Assembly (NCBI GenBank): GCA_905250025.1
Contig: CAJNOJ010000281.1
Coordinates: 66,985-130,984, forward strand
Direction of reading: 5' to 3'
DNA from: Adineta ricciae
Taxonomy: Eukaryota; Rotifera; Eurotatoria; Adinetida; Adinetidae
DNA length: 64,000 nt
Below the pieces are notes generated by a model that was not told the origin of the DNA, ran no database searches, and was given only the letters and a program-made list of their open reading frames with translations. The translations under genes were made by a program, and so were the position numbers. Shown here in pieces: positions 24,341-37,334 of the stretch (position 1 is its first letter; every line of letters starts with the position of its first letter).

Positions 24341-26364
24341 ATGAGTGAATCATTTGATGCTCCACTTATTATTCCAGTTGATATTCCAAATGTTACCATT
24401 CATCTGAACTTGAATCAAAGAATTGAACAACATAGAAATTTAACAAAAGAGCAAATTTTAGTTCAAGTTTTATGTTTATTGCTGATAGTGGTTCTATTCA
24501 TTTTTGTAACCATTATTATTTTATTAAATATGGAAAACAAAATATCACCGAATAAATATCGAAAACACGAAGAAATAACAATGCAACCAATGTTTACAAG
24601 AAAAGGTTAGAAAAACTTTTTGAAAATTTTTAATTTATGGATGAGAATGACGATTTTAATAGAATTCGACATAGTGATGTAACTAGAAAGTGTCGAATGT
24701 ACGCTTTGGTCTAATTATATCGTTAATTCGAATTTATCTCTTTCACAATGATTCAATTCTATTGTCTATTTTTATCTGATTATGAATCTAATTATTACAT
24801 AATTTATGTTAGAAATATCGTCTTTGCTCTTTAACTTAGTATTTCTATAACAGTTTTTAATCATTTAGTGAAATGTGTTAATGAAGTTTTTCAGATAATA
24901 AATCATATTAATAATAACTTTGATAATATTCTTTCCAAACAAATCTATTACATTCGTTAATAGATTATAAATTATCTTTTATGACAATGGAAGTGTTTAG
25001 ATCTGCTCAGTTTCAATTGAAAACTTTTTCTGCCAAACATATTTTAATGAAAATAGAAGAAAGCAAAAATTTTAATGAAAATAAAAATAATCAGTTCGAT
25101 TTATTGATTGAGAACAGAGATATTTCTTAATAAGTAATTCATTTTTTTATCACTGGGAATATTTTCCATTAACATATCAATGGATCATTCAACAGAGTAT
25201 AGTATTAAGTCAGGACGATTCATCAGAAGTATTCGTCACAGACTAAGCTTTCAGATACTTTGTATTAATAGTGACATCAAGATGATTTAAATAATAATAG
25301 TAATACTTATAATATTAACAAAGAGTATTTTCAGATCTATTAATTACTTTCAAAGAATTTCTTTATATTATCTTTTTTTTTCTTTATTTAATTATTCAGT
25401 GTCAACAGATGAAACTTCGGTTCATTCTTTGTGTCATATTTCAAATATAAATGCCGACTGGAGTCAAGAAAGTCATATTTTTATAAATGTTAATGCTCGA
25501 TGTCTTGCACCAAATGAACATGCACTTTGTGGAGTAGAAGATTTATTTATTGATAACGTTCATGATAATCTTTATTTGGTTGATGTGTACAATAATCGTA
25601 TACAAAAATATTCATTAACTGAACCATATGATCCTTATCTAGGTGCAATTGGTATAATTGTTGCTTCGAAAGATCTTAACAAACCTCAAAGTATATTTGT
25701 TGATAGTGAAACAGAAGATATGTATATATTAGATCATATGACTGAAATAACACAACCATCATATGATTCAGGTTATCGTGTTCATTTATGGAAAAAAAAT
25801 GATCAAACTGGAAGAATATTATTCTACGAAATAGGTGAAGATGCAACGAATTATTATTCATATTTAACATTCGATAAAGAAATGAATATTTATGTTGGAA
25901 CAAGATTTCATATAAAAAAATGGTTATTTTCAAGTAATTATACTCAACAAGTGCTTGTAGCAGGAAAGACTGACGAATATATACATGGACGAAGTAGTTT
26001 GTATCTTCCACGTAATTTTTATGTTGATGACGATTTAACATTATACATTGCTGATTGGCAAAATAAAAGAATTCAAAAATGGTTATTTAATGCAACTGAA
26101 GGTATTACTTTAGTAAAGAATTTAACAAATGTTCATGGATTAACAATGGGTTGTAATGGACATATTTATTACACCGATATAAGTGATCAATCGGTTTTTG
26201 AATTAAATTTAAAGAATAATGAGAAAAGAACGATTATTGGTGATGAAAGTATCAATCGTGAGAAGTCGGAATTTTATCCAATGTTGATGAAATTTGATAA
26301 ATTTGGAAATATTTTTGTTTTTAATTTGCGCACTTCAATGGTTATGAAGTTTTCCCTTTTATAA
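24341..26364 (+). CDS. Single-pass membrane protein with NHL beta-propeller (NHL gene 3)
   Basis: Exons 24341-24605 and 25400-26364, 409 aa. The 794-nt intron runs from AAAAG|GTTAGA to TTATTCAG|TG, in phase. Exon 1 has a membrane segment (ILVQVLCLLLIVVLFIFVTI, about 40-63) and a short Lys-rich stalk. Exon 2 repeats the plan of NHL gene 2 (EDLFIDNVHDNLYLVDVYNN, PQSIFVDSETEDMYILDHM, NFYVDDDLTLYIADW). It starts only 187 nt after NHL gene 2, in tandem. The propeller parts are nearly identical over blocks (see findings). Confidence 0.85.
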
Positions 26365-27193
26365 TAATAATTTGTTGTGATTATGATTCATCTTGAATCA
26401 AAGAGAAAAATGAAAAAGAAAAATTTTGTTTTCATTGAATATATTTATCATTACAATGATCAAAAGCTGAGAGAATAGTCATAAATACCATTGCCGTAAT
26501 CCGAGATATATAGACGAATAATATCATTTATTATTTAAGAGTCAGAATTTAGATAAGATGAATGTATAAATATGCTAATTTCACTTTATCTACACACAAT
26601 CTCCTTTTACAACAAATCGTTGTCTAATTGTAAAATCTTGATCACAACAAATGAAATAAATAACTAATTTATGACCAAGTCTGCCGAATGAAAATTTAGA
26701 AGTCCGTCAAGAAAAACTGCTCTTCGTACATTATTTCAAGTATGCTCACCTATTGACAGAGAATTAGTACGATGTTACGCGAATATTTCTAAGCTTTAGA
26801 AAGAGAAAGGTCTCGCTCTGAACACATTCTGATAAACTATAAAGAAATCTATTAGCTCTCTGCACTGTCCACAATCATATTGAAACCTTATTTCAAATTT
26901 ATCACCACATATATTCTGAATCTCCAAAGACAAAATTCAGGATCTCTTATCAATACTAAACTATCAGCTGTTGACCTACGAGACAATAGTGCAATGTAGC
27001 AAGACACTTCCATTCTATGAATACTTAGCAATCGAGAATAAAAAGCTCTGTGTAGTTCAGAGCTACATAAAATTAGTAGATATTCAACTGATACTATGTG
27101 ATTTCCAAGCGACTCAGGCATTTATTGCCTTGAACTTGAACGAGCTTCCAAATAGTCTGTCAACATAATGATTTTGTTTATTGAAATGAAAAT
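26365..27193. other. Intergenic between convergent NHL genes 3 and 4
   Basis: AT-rich spacer. Small open frames (26888-27121 minus, 26971-27168 plus) overlap one another and show no recognisable protein. Confidence 0.4.
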
Positions 27194-28544
27194 TTAGTTC
27201 GATACAATGGAAAACTTAAAAACTTGATCAAGATCTATAAAATAAATATTTCCAAGTTTATCCATTTGTATCTTTTGTGGCGAATGAAATGAAGATCTTT
27301 CAAAATAATGTCCAAAACTAACAATCAATCTCGTTTGATTAGTCTCCATATTAAATTGAGATATAGTATATTTCTTTGTCTCAATAAAATAAAGATATCC
27401 ATTGCAATCCAATGTTATTCCCAAGCCAGTCGGTAAATCTCCTATTACTGTCGTACCTTCGCTTGCGTTAATTTTCCACTGTTGAATACGTTTATTTTTC
27501 CAGTCCGCTACATATAATGTGAAATCATCAGTGACGAAGAATGTAATTGGATCATATACGTCAGTCGAGTATGACGGTTTTATCGTGTGCATTCCAGCAA
27601 CAACAACTTTTTCTGTATAATTTGTCGATACTAACCATTTCATAATGAAAAATCTTGTTCCAACATATATATTCATATCTTTATCCAATGTTAAATGATG
27701 ATAAAAGTATCCAAAGTCAATTTCACCTCTTCTACTAAATAAAATTCTACCAATACTTTCATTTTTCTTCCATAAATGAACCCGAAAGGAACAATCCCTT
27801 GATGAATTAACACGTGGATTTCGATCCAAATCCAAAATATACATGTCTTCTGTACGAATATCAACAAATATAGATTGAGGTAAAATAAGTCCTTCACTAG
27901 CAACAGTAATTCCAGTTGCACCCATTTTCGAATTATATGTTTCATTTAAGAAATATTTTTGTATTCGATTATTATCAACATCAGCAACATAGAAAGTATT
28001 ATGAACATCATCAATAAATATATCTCTTGGATTACATAAACTATGTTCAGTTAGACGACATTGATCAAGTGGATTAATAAATATAATGCCTGATTGATTC
28101 CATGTTGCATTTATAGATGGAATAGAACAAGATTTTGGTGATAAAGTAAATGTTGATTTGTTTGCTAAAACATAAAATTAAAATAATTATTTATGAGAAA
28201 ACAACGATCTTACTTGTTCTTGTTGTTCTACTTGTTCTCTCATAGTTTGTTGGCGATTGATTTATCGTTGTCACTCTTTCGGTTGTAATTTGTATTGCAG
28301 ATGTCTGTGTGCCATTGTACGATAGAAGATTTTGATTTTTGTTTATGAGAAATAATTTGATAGAAGTTATTAATAAAAGTATTGATAATAATAGAATTAT
28401 AGAACCAATTAGAATTCGTTTTTTTGTTAGAATAGAATATACGGATCGAATTAGAAAATTATTGTTCGAAAAAAAGGAGAAAAACGAAGTGTTTGGACCA
28501 GATAAAAATATTTCGGAATCTTCGTCATCACTCGAATCTGTCAT
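27194..28544 (-). CDS. Single-pass membrane protein with NHL beta-propeller (NHL gene 4)
   Basis: Exons 28544-28214 and 28164-27194, 433 aa; the 49-nt intron (A|GTAAGATC to TTTTAG|CA) is in phase. The acidic N-terminus (MTDSSDDEDSEIF) is followed by a membrane segment (ILIGSIILLLSILLLITSI, about 46-66) and a Thr/Arg-rich stalk. The propeller starts SCSIPSINATWNQSG and includes RDIFIDDVHNTFYVADVDNN, PQSIFVDIRTEDMYILD and TFFVTDDFTLYVADWKNKRI. It is more divergent than the gene 2 / gene 3 pair. Convergent with gene 3. Confidence 0.85.
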
Positions 28545-30546
28545 CTAAAAAATCATGGAAAAACAAAAATTATCAAAATATTTCAAATCAAACAAAATTT
28601 TCTCTAAACTATTGTCTTCTCCTTTGATCGTTTTTGTTGATTTTATCCAACATTTTGTACTTGATAAATATTTCATTTTTCTTTATAAAATTCCATAAGA
28701 TATTTTTGTTCAAGAACTATAACATTATTGTCTACAATGAAAGTTATGAAACTTGTGTGTTTTTCAGGTTGCAATCACAACCACCGGACATTGATTGTGT
28801 TTAATAAAATATCGCTTTATTATGTTGGTATATATCGAATTTATTTTGAAAATTTCAAATGAATTGTTTCTTCACGGTGTTGAAAATATTTTGATCAATA
28901 ACAACACGATATTTGTCAGTTTGTTTAACTTTACTAAATAATTCCGATGTTGAAATTGATCTCTATACTGTGTGGACGATAAGATGTAGTTTTGTTATTT
29001 AGTTTCGAAGGAGATGTTTTCGTTTTAAATGATCACAAAATGAACTGAGAATATTATTTATCCTCACCTTTTTTTCATCTAACCACGTTAATGTAAATAT
29101 CATCGATTGGATGACGATGTGAAAGAGAAAAACAAACAGCATTTTGGTAAATGAGTTTTTAATCTACTACTCAAATCAAAGGAAGTAGATGTGATGTTTT
29201 CGCTACACTTGAATAAATCACCTTGAAAAAATCTCATTTAATAGTATTCAATCGAACGCTTATAAAATTTGTGGAAATTAACATTTTGTCGACGGATAAA
29301 TATGGACGAAATGAAAAATTTTTATAATTACTTATTAATCGCTGGATTTAAGTAGAACTTTGAATGATCTGTAATGTTGATAGTAAAGAAAGAGAATTAG
29401 AATATGGAAATATGAACCTATATTTTCTCAAATGATTTCATCAGAAAGAAAAGCACATTCTATTTGTCATATTTTATACTAAAGTAAATCAATTATAAAT
29501 AATTCCAATTTTATTCATATGGAAATTGAAATAATATACAATTAACTTTCGTCATTGCGATACACTTGACATCGACTCCGTAACAAAAAAAACTATTTTT
29601 CTGTGTCAATCGTAATACAAACTAGTCTAGTATCTTTGCAGGAAGGAATAATTCAAATTTTGTTCAAGTTTAAACTATGACTTTCGAAACAAAATCCGAT
29701 TTAACGATTGCTATGTATTCCCTAAAAACGTCACTGAAAGACGCGCCATATAGGGAGCTCAATGGTATCTCACAATACGCGATTTGTAGACCTATAGATG
29801 GCTCTAAAACATGTCTTATCACAAGCGATAGATACCATGAAAATATTCGATAATATGTGTTTGATCTTTAATCAAGTGCCAACAAAGAAACAAACAAACA
29901 ATTTCTTTTCGTACGACCCTCTTTATATAGTCGAGGGAACAAAGAAGTAACATCTTTCAAACATATATAAGTTTACTATGAGAATGATTATTCCAGTATT
30001 TTTTTAAAATAAATTATCTAACGTTTAATTTGATTAATATTGGTTCAATTCATCCATATCACATCGATTTAAATCAAGTTTTTGCTAATTTATTAAGAAG
30101 AAATTGATTGACAAATCAAATTCTATCGGTCATAATGATTTAAAATTGCATCAATATGCCGATTGAGACGTTTACATACATAAAGTATAATATAAAGCGT
30201 TGATAAAGATTAAATCTCTTTACTTCCTTCGTGATTATTATTTGATCAATCATCTATATATACAAAGTGATGACGATAGAATTAAAATACTATGGTGAAA
30301 TTCACACGCGTTCTTTCAATAGAAATAATAGTTGACAATTACATTGAGATTAATTAACATCGGTGTACAGAAAAGTCATTGATCGATAAAAGATGAATTA
30401 ACAATTTGATTTTGAAGAAATTAAATTTTTTTCCTAATCTTATTTATGATTTTTATTCCAAATAGCGCTGTGAAGCTTTTTATTTGTATATTTTATAGAA
30501 ATTTAAAAAAGAGAATATGATATTATTATGATGATTTACTATTATT
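28545..30546. other. 2-kb intergenic region, nothing recognised
   Basis: AT-rich spacer. I found no coding signal, RNA gene or element ends. Confidence 0.4.
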
Positions 30547-31404
30547 TTATAAATGATAAAAACGCATTTCAGAAGTAAAACTAGGTAAATGTAAAGCTTG
30601 AACAACGAGACATTTTTCTTTGACGAATAATGATATTGATTGAAAACGTCTGTCAAATTTGATTGTTTGTTTAATTTTTGCATGTGAAGTCATTAAAAAT
30701 AATTCTTCTCCAAGAAATGAATGTAATAAATATTCATTATTTGGCAAAGGTTGAATACAATAGAAACCCAAATCAAGGTTTAATCTATGCAATACTTTCA
30801 AATCAGTTGGATTTCGTAGTTGTACTTGATTTTGTTTACCTTTAATAGCAACTGCTAAATATGAACCATCATTGTTAAATTTAAGATCAACAATAGTTCC
30901 TTCTGTTTAACGGTCACAAGTTAATGGTGAATCAAATCTTTCGAGTAATTTTCCATTCGGTTGTTCTATTGAATATATTTCAATTACTTGACCATTGATA
31001 CAAACAGCCAATGTCTGATCAAAACATGTTCCATACGAAACATCTTCATTGAATTTCATGATTTCAACGAGTCTTTGCTTTTCCAATGAATAAAGAATTC
31101 GAAAGGTAAAAATGAGAAATTGATTCAAATGGGATGACCAACAAACGTCACGTGGAGCAAAATCTCGATCGATAGTTAACAATTCTTTTCCTTGAACATC
31201 AATTAAAGTTAATTTACCTTCAGGAAAGCATATCAGATATCGTCCATTATTAGCCATATCAACTGGTTCATGTTCTATTTGAACAATCTTTCGAGGTTTC
31301 TCTTTTAATTTGTTTAAGTTAAGTGTGAATTCTTCTTGAACAATTGATTTACAGTTTGTTGATGGAAAATTATCAACATTTTCAACGGATACTTTTTCAG
31401 CCAT
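30547..31404 (-). pseudogene. Beta-propeller (WD40-like) protein split by one in-frame stop
   Basis: The frame from ATG 31404 runs 165 codons (MAEKVSVENVDNF ...), meets TAA at 30909-30907, and continues in the same frame without another stop to 30547. Together the span is 286 codons. The two parts show short beta-strand repeats (GRYLICFPEGKLTLIDVQG, DVCWSSHLNQFLIF, IVDLKFNNDGSYLAVAI, VQLRNPTDL) as in bdelloid propeller proteins of unknown role, and the similarity pattern runs through the stop. Either a fresh nonsense mutation, an allele, a sequencing error or readthrough. No other damage is seen. Confidence 0.65.
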
Positions 31405-31833
31405 TTTACTGATTGATGTGATGAAAACGAAATAGTAAAGAATATCTGTTTCTTTCTTCTTATTCCAAAAATCTTTTATAGACCGCTGGGCAATTGATAA
31501 AGAAAAGAGAGAAGAACGATGTCGTTGTTGGTTGTTAATTTACATAAGTTGGAGAGTAGATAAGATCGAGAAAAAAGCGGAACTGTTTTCATTTATCATA
31601 TAGTGTAAATAATGATTCATAATATTTTGTTTATTATGAAAATTTCGGAGAAAGAAGATCTTTTTCGGAGAAGTAGATATATACCGGGTGTGTTACACTT
31701 GAATTTTTTTCTTCTATTCTTATCATTATTTTCCTGACTTTTGAAAAACACTTTAAGTCTTATCTGAAGAGTTTAAAAACAAGTGTTTTAAATTGTCGTA
31801 ATTCTCTTTTATTTGTTGCATCAAGATAGAAAG
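31405..31833. other. Divergent promoter region, nothing sharp
   Basis: 429 nt between the divergent propeller gene and F-box gene; likely contains both promoters. No motif recognised. Confidence 0.4.
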
Positions 31834-33756
31834 ATGTTGGAATTATTACCCGATGAGTTGCTACTACTCATTTTCTGTTATCTACATAAATTCGATGTAA
31901 TTTACACATTCACAAATCTTAATTCACGATTTCAACAAATAATCGCGTCCTTCTTGTTCAACGTAAACTTCACACAACAGTATAAACCTTCATATAAAAA
32001 ATTTCAATGGTTCTGCGATAACGTTGTTCCGCTACATGAAAATTCTATTCATTCACTAAAACTCGAAGAAAGTCATCAACTATTGGCACTTCGTACCTAT
32101 ATTAGTGACAAACATGAAACAAGTGAGAATGAATAGTCACTGTCATATATGATTTTGATTTTTAATGTGTATTTTCTAGATCCATCACAACCTGTTCTTC
32201 ATCAATTGAATCATCTAAAGTCTCTCGTACTAGAAATGGAAGGAGGTTATGATATTCATCATGAAAATGAATTAAATAATTTTCTTCTCGAAGCTCTGAA
32301 AATCTCATCGTTAACCGAACTATCAGTGTCATTAGATTTACAAAATACCGATTTGGTCGGAACTCATACTAATCGAATAGCTAAGATATTTGAATCGATG
32401 GCTTTATCTACATCGAATAAAATAACAAATCTTACTTTAATCTATCCACGTGGTTTACTCAGACTTGATTCTACCTATCAAATTTGTAGTATTAAACAAT
32501 TATCTGTCAAAATATACTTTGCAAAAATGTTAATAGAATTATTCAATGCAACACCAAATCTTCAGGAATTGAATTTATCAATTGTAATGTTTGACGATAC
32601 AGAACCTTTGAAATCCATTAAATTACCGGAAAAGTTAGAAAAATTACACATAGAAGGTGGAACTTACGATTACCGCACATATTCACATGAACAACCAACT
32701 TTTGAAATGATAAAAGGACTTTTAGACGTATTCAAATATCAACTACGATCGCTCGCATTGATTGTAAACAATGCTGATGAAAACTTTGCCAATTATAATA
32801 AATTTCAAAGTCTTATATGTAACTTCACTTGTCTGTGTAGATTTGAATATCATATTCGTACGAATTGCCGACCTAATAGTCTCTTTCCAAACATTGAACA
32901 ACTGCCTGATCTTAGTTTTTCAATATTTACCATTCCACGATTACGACAGTTTGATAAAACATCATTACGAATAACATATGTAGCAGAGTTTAACTCAGAT
33001 CTCAGTATACAAGAACTATATAATTGCCAACTACTTAGTATTTATAGTGAAAACTGTGACAGTTCGGTATTGGGTGCGTTGAAAAAAGGAGTAAGTATTA
33101 CAAAATATTGTGCTATGAAATTTTGTCTCGCGTTCTGTAACCAACTTGAAGGATGTCGATATATATACTCTACTCTTAGATATCCACACTTTCATTCGTA
33201 TTTCTTTTTAAAGAGCAATGCAAAACTTGTCAACTTGAAGAAACTTTCATTAACATCTACAAACAAAACATTGTCTATTGGCTTTGGTCGATTATTATTG
33301 AAGATCATAGGTTTTTCACCAGGTTTGACCGATTTATTAGTCGGTTCCGGAACAACTAATGTAAGTAATCTAATTAAACAATTGCAGAAAATTATTCCAC
33401 AAAAAGAAGGAAAACAATTTCTATGTTTCGAAATGTTTGTGGATATGAAGAGCAAAAAATGGGATTTTTCTCTTGAATTATCGAAAATGTTACCAAATTT
33501 GAAAACAATCGGGATTAGTGGTGAACAACGATCGATCGATAACTGCTTCTCATCATTGATCGAGTTTGTTGAAGATCTACAAACTCATTTCAAGGAATTA
33601 GTTCGTCTAACAATAAAAACATATGCCGGTAATCATCGTTCATTTCAACGTTATGAAAATGATTTGAAAATATTGAGTAAACAAACAAAGAATCCGATAT
33701 ATTACTCAAGCAAAGATCAAGGTATGGCTAATTATTTTTTTGATATTTGGTTATAA
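31834..33756 (+). CDS. F-box / leucine-rich-repeat-like protein, 621 aa
   Basis: Exons 31834-32122 and 32180-33756; the 57-nt intron (ACAA|GTGAGA to TTTCTAG|AT) is in phase. The ATG at 31834 begins MLELLPDELLLLIFCYLHKF, then DVIYTFTNLNSRFQQII, a typical F-box that would bind Skp1 in an SCF ubiquitin ligase. The rest has regularly spaced leucine segments (LTELSVSLDLQ, NLQELNLSIVMF, KLEKLHIEGG, LKKLSLTS) consistent with degenerate LRRs for substrate binding. The substrate is unknown. Bdelloids carry many such genes; the stub at 5367 is a relative. Confidence 0.85.
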
Positions 33757-34366
33757 ATTTCTAAAATGATTTTTTAAATAAATATCAATATTCAAAATTC
33801 TTCGCTAACTCGAGTGAATTTCTGGATATCCTACATAATTTGTAACATAATATTAGAACAAATGTTCTTTGTTTTATAAAGATTACTCAAGAATATGAAA
33901 TGGTTATAATTAATTTACTTTTCTTCTTTTTTATCTCACGTTCGACTGAGAATAAATAGATGAGATAACAAACATTTTTCTTTACACATATTAATTGAAT
34001 TGCGATAATTGTTTGTTAAAACAATGTACAAGTACGATTAGGTTTAGTTTAAGAAAGAATGATCTTTTATAGTCAAGAAAATTCTGACTAACAGAAGATA
34101 CTAAATTATGAAATCAAACTTTGATCTCAGTTGTTTTTCATCTATTCTTTCTTGTAAGAACACAAAATTGCGAATAAAATGAAAGATCAACAGAGTTCTT
34201 TACATCCATCCTTTTGTAAAGCTATAAGGACATAAAAAACTAAAGCACATTCAGAAAGAAAAAACATAGTCTTTAATTGATATTTTATTGTGTACAATTT
34301 TGACAATTTACGTTAGAGCAACTACCATTTACTCACAAATAAATCATAGCCTGATATTGCACTGTG
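33757..34366. other. Intergenic between convergent genes, nothing recognised
   Basis: About 600 nt of AT-rich spacer holding the 3' ends of the F-box gene and the second GPCR. Confidence 0.4.
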
Positions 34367-35395
34367 TTAATTATTGTTTTTGTTCAATGGTAATCTTGTG
34401 TGTATCATTTTTGGTGTTTTATGAAGGAGAAAAAGAGGTGCAACAGCACGATGACGTCGATGAAAATGACATATTTGTACTTTTTGTCGAAGTTCTGGCA
34501 AAGTAGTAAGACAAACAAATGGTAAGAAGCAATAGAGTAAATACATCATATTGGAGAGATATGTATAACCAACACTCTCCATCGATACAAAACCAATTAA
34601 ATATTCTGAGTTAATTGGAATTGTAGTAATCATATAGAGACATGATATTGACAAAAGCTGTATAGTCATTTTTCGAATTTTAGACCATCGTAATCGTTGA
34701 TGAGAGCGATATTTTCGCCAAAGAACACGAAATAAGAGAGAAATACTACATAAAACGATAAGAATAGTTGTTACTATTGAGTTAGTAATTGTATCATATT
34801 GTGCAAGATTAAAATCATTGTATGCACAAGCAGAACCACAAAGAACTGATGCACAATCGAATACGTTTTCACATGGATATCCAAAAATTAAATAGGACGA
34901 ATAAATGCAACAATAAACAATACAAAGTGTTAGAGGAATGTAATGAACTATTAGACGTTTTTTGAAAGTATTCAATAGATTTCGATGAAATATCAAAATA
35001 TGACGTTCAATCGATGCCCATGTCATTAACCACATACCCAAAGTATAACAAAGATTATCTATCCACATCCAATATAAACATAATGAATGATTACATGGCC
35101 AAACTGAATTAATACGTAAATAATGAAGAAAAACAGAAATATCACCAATTAATGTGATAAAACTTAATAGAAGAATCAATATAAATACATGCATATCAAT
35201 TGCTTTTCGAATTGTTGATCTTTTCCAAATATGATAAAATAAAAATAAATAACAAGGAATAGAAATCAATTGAAATAATTGAAGAATTATATATTGAATA
35301 TTATTCGCAATTAAGATATCTTCTATCGAATCAATAGCATTGTTATTAGTTACCATTGGTTCTCCTGTCGCATTTTGTTCGTCGTTGGAATTCAT
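34367..35395 (-). CDS. Rhodopsin-like (class A) G protein-coupled receptor, single exon
   Basis: 342 aa from MNSNDEQNATGE; the frame extends upstream to 35437, but the internal Met gives a normal N-terminus with a glycosylation site (NAT). Seven hydrophobic segments: IILQLFQLISIPCYLFLFYHI (TM1), MHVFILILLLSFITLIGDIS, a TM3 ending in WASIERHILIFH (ERH in place of DRY), TM4 LCIVYCCIYSSYLIF, TM5 TTILIVLCSISLLF, TM6 TIQLLSISCLYMITTIPI, TM7 MMYLLYCFLPFVCL. An extracellular Cys-rich loop 2 follows TM4. The tail is basic. Ligand unknown. The family looks like the bdelloid/lophotrochozoan orphan receptors; not close to the 2054-3038 receptor. Confidence 0.85.
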   Translation of the reverse strand: MNSNDEQNATGEPMVTNNNAIDSIEDILIANNIQYIILQLFQLISIPCYLFLFYHIWKRSTIRKAIDMHVFILILLLSFITLIGDISVFLHYLRINSVWPCNHSLCLYWMWIDNLCYTLGMWLMTWASIERHILIFHRNLLNTFKKRLIVHYIPLTLCIVYCCIYSSYLIFGYPCENVFDCASVLCGSACAYNDFNLAQYDTITNSIVTTILIVLCSISLLFRVLWRKYRSHQRLRWSKIRKMTIQLLSISCLYMITTIPINSEYLIGFVSMESVGYTYLSNMMYLLYCFLPFVCLTTLPELRQKVQICHFHRRHRAVAPLFLLHKTPKMIHTRLPLNKNNN

Positions 35396-37334
35396 TGTGT
35401 TCTTACAGATTTTCAAATGGAATCGAGAACCGAACAAAATCTTAATTATCTTATTTGTTGTTAATCGGATGACAAAGATGAAAATACTTTCAATCTAAAT
35501 AATTACAAGATATTTTGAAATTTCACAGAAGATTTTTTTCCTTTCTCGTTATGAGGGAGTGATCCTTTGTCAGTAATATCTATAGAAATCGATTACATAT
35601 TCTGTATCGTTCATTTTTATATACTTGATTATTATACTTCTACTGCTTTTTCGTAAGGTTTAACTCAACTTCTTTAATGAAAATTTTCTCAAAAGGTTTA
35701 TGAAACTGGAAAAAGCTATTAGTCATTTTTAAAATGTTTACTTGCTTTTTTACTTTTCTATTATTATATTATAACAAAATAAAAAAAAGATAATTACACA
35801 GTTACTATAGACTAAATAAAATATCAAAGCGTAAGAAAAGCAAGATCTATTTGTGCAGACAAGAATCTACAACAAACAGAGGAAAGATCATCGACTAAGT
35901 CGAACTATGCGACTAATATTTATTAAATGCAAAAACCTAACGCAAACTAAATTTATCAAATAGAACTTTTGCAAAAGATGTTTCTTTTTCTCATAGGACG
36001 TAAATCCTACAACAAAAATGAGTCTTCTGTCTACATTATCTACCAACAGAATGATAAGAATTCATAGGATTAACTGATTATATTCACAAGAAAAAAAAAG
36101 TGCTCAGATTAATTTGAATCAAAGAATTTTCTTCTCTTCTCTCAGTAGATCAGAAAAAGATAAAAATCTATTCATCTTTCATAATACATAAGAGATATAA
36201 AAAACACCGTGTATCTACGTGAAAATTCGAATTTAAACTTTGATTTCAACAAAAAAAAACGTACTTCCTTATCTTTCACAATACTTTGATAATGAACACT
36301 CTATTATGTGGAAAAAAACCAATTTAATTATTCACTTGAGAGAACAAATATGTTCTACACGATTCTGTGTTTTGATACTCTTTAGAGAAAAAAAATATAG
36401 TTTCATATTCATGTTGAGAGTTGGTATTTTTGTTCTGAATATTGACAGTATAATCCAGTACACTAATCCTGAAAAGAGTCTTTACAATTATGTCAATCAT
36501 CAATCAATAGTTCTTCCATTTTTTTTAATAATTCAATTGTGAAAGACAAAGATTTGAAGTAGAGACAAACGAATTTCAATTTTTTTTATCCCTTTTTTTT
36601 CGACATGACTCTCTTTTCAGTCGAAGGAGTAAGAAGAAAAAAATGTAGTCATGGAGCGATATACGGGGGGTTCAGTGGAAACATTGATAACCGTATATCT
36701 TCGGACCACGGAATGTTATAATTTGCAACATCGATTTATATTAGATTTGGTTTGATATGGTGCAATTACAAAAAATATGAGAAAGCGTCAAATATATTTG
36801 ACAGAACGGAAAAAAAAACAACTTATCCTTGGCAGTGCGAGTTAGAAAATGGATGAAGAAAATGCTTTACAGGTAAACTACAGCATAAGATCTATACGGA
36901 GACTTCAGATCTTATCCAAAAGTCACGTGTGCTGTAAAAAAAAGTGTATCAGATTCAAGAGAGAGAAATATCAATAATTTTTCAATAACTTCGGAGTCAC
37001 TTGTCCAATTAGTCTCATCTTCGAATTCCAACAAAATCCTGATGTAACGATAGCACCATAACTCCCAATGAGAATCTAAAATAGAATGTACAGGTACACT
37101 GCATTTTTAACACACTATGTTTACGAAGGTGTAAAAGCGCGAAAATTAAGTATTTACAAAATACAGACTGTTATCAAAGCAATATTTTAGTTTATTTCTC
37201 ATTTAGATGATGATGATCAGCGAGGATTTAAAATATGCAAAAACTAAATTTTTCCTGGGTATCATACAAAAAACACTAACTGACGTTTTCATTCATCAAC
37301 ATTATGAGTGAATGCTATTATACAAATATGTATC

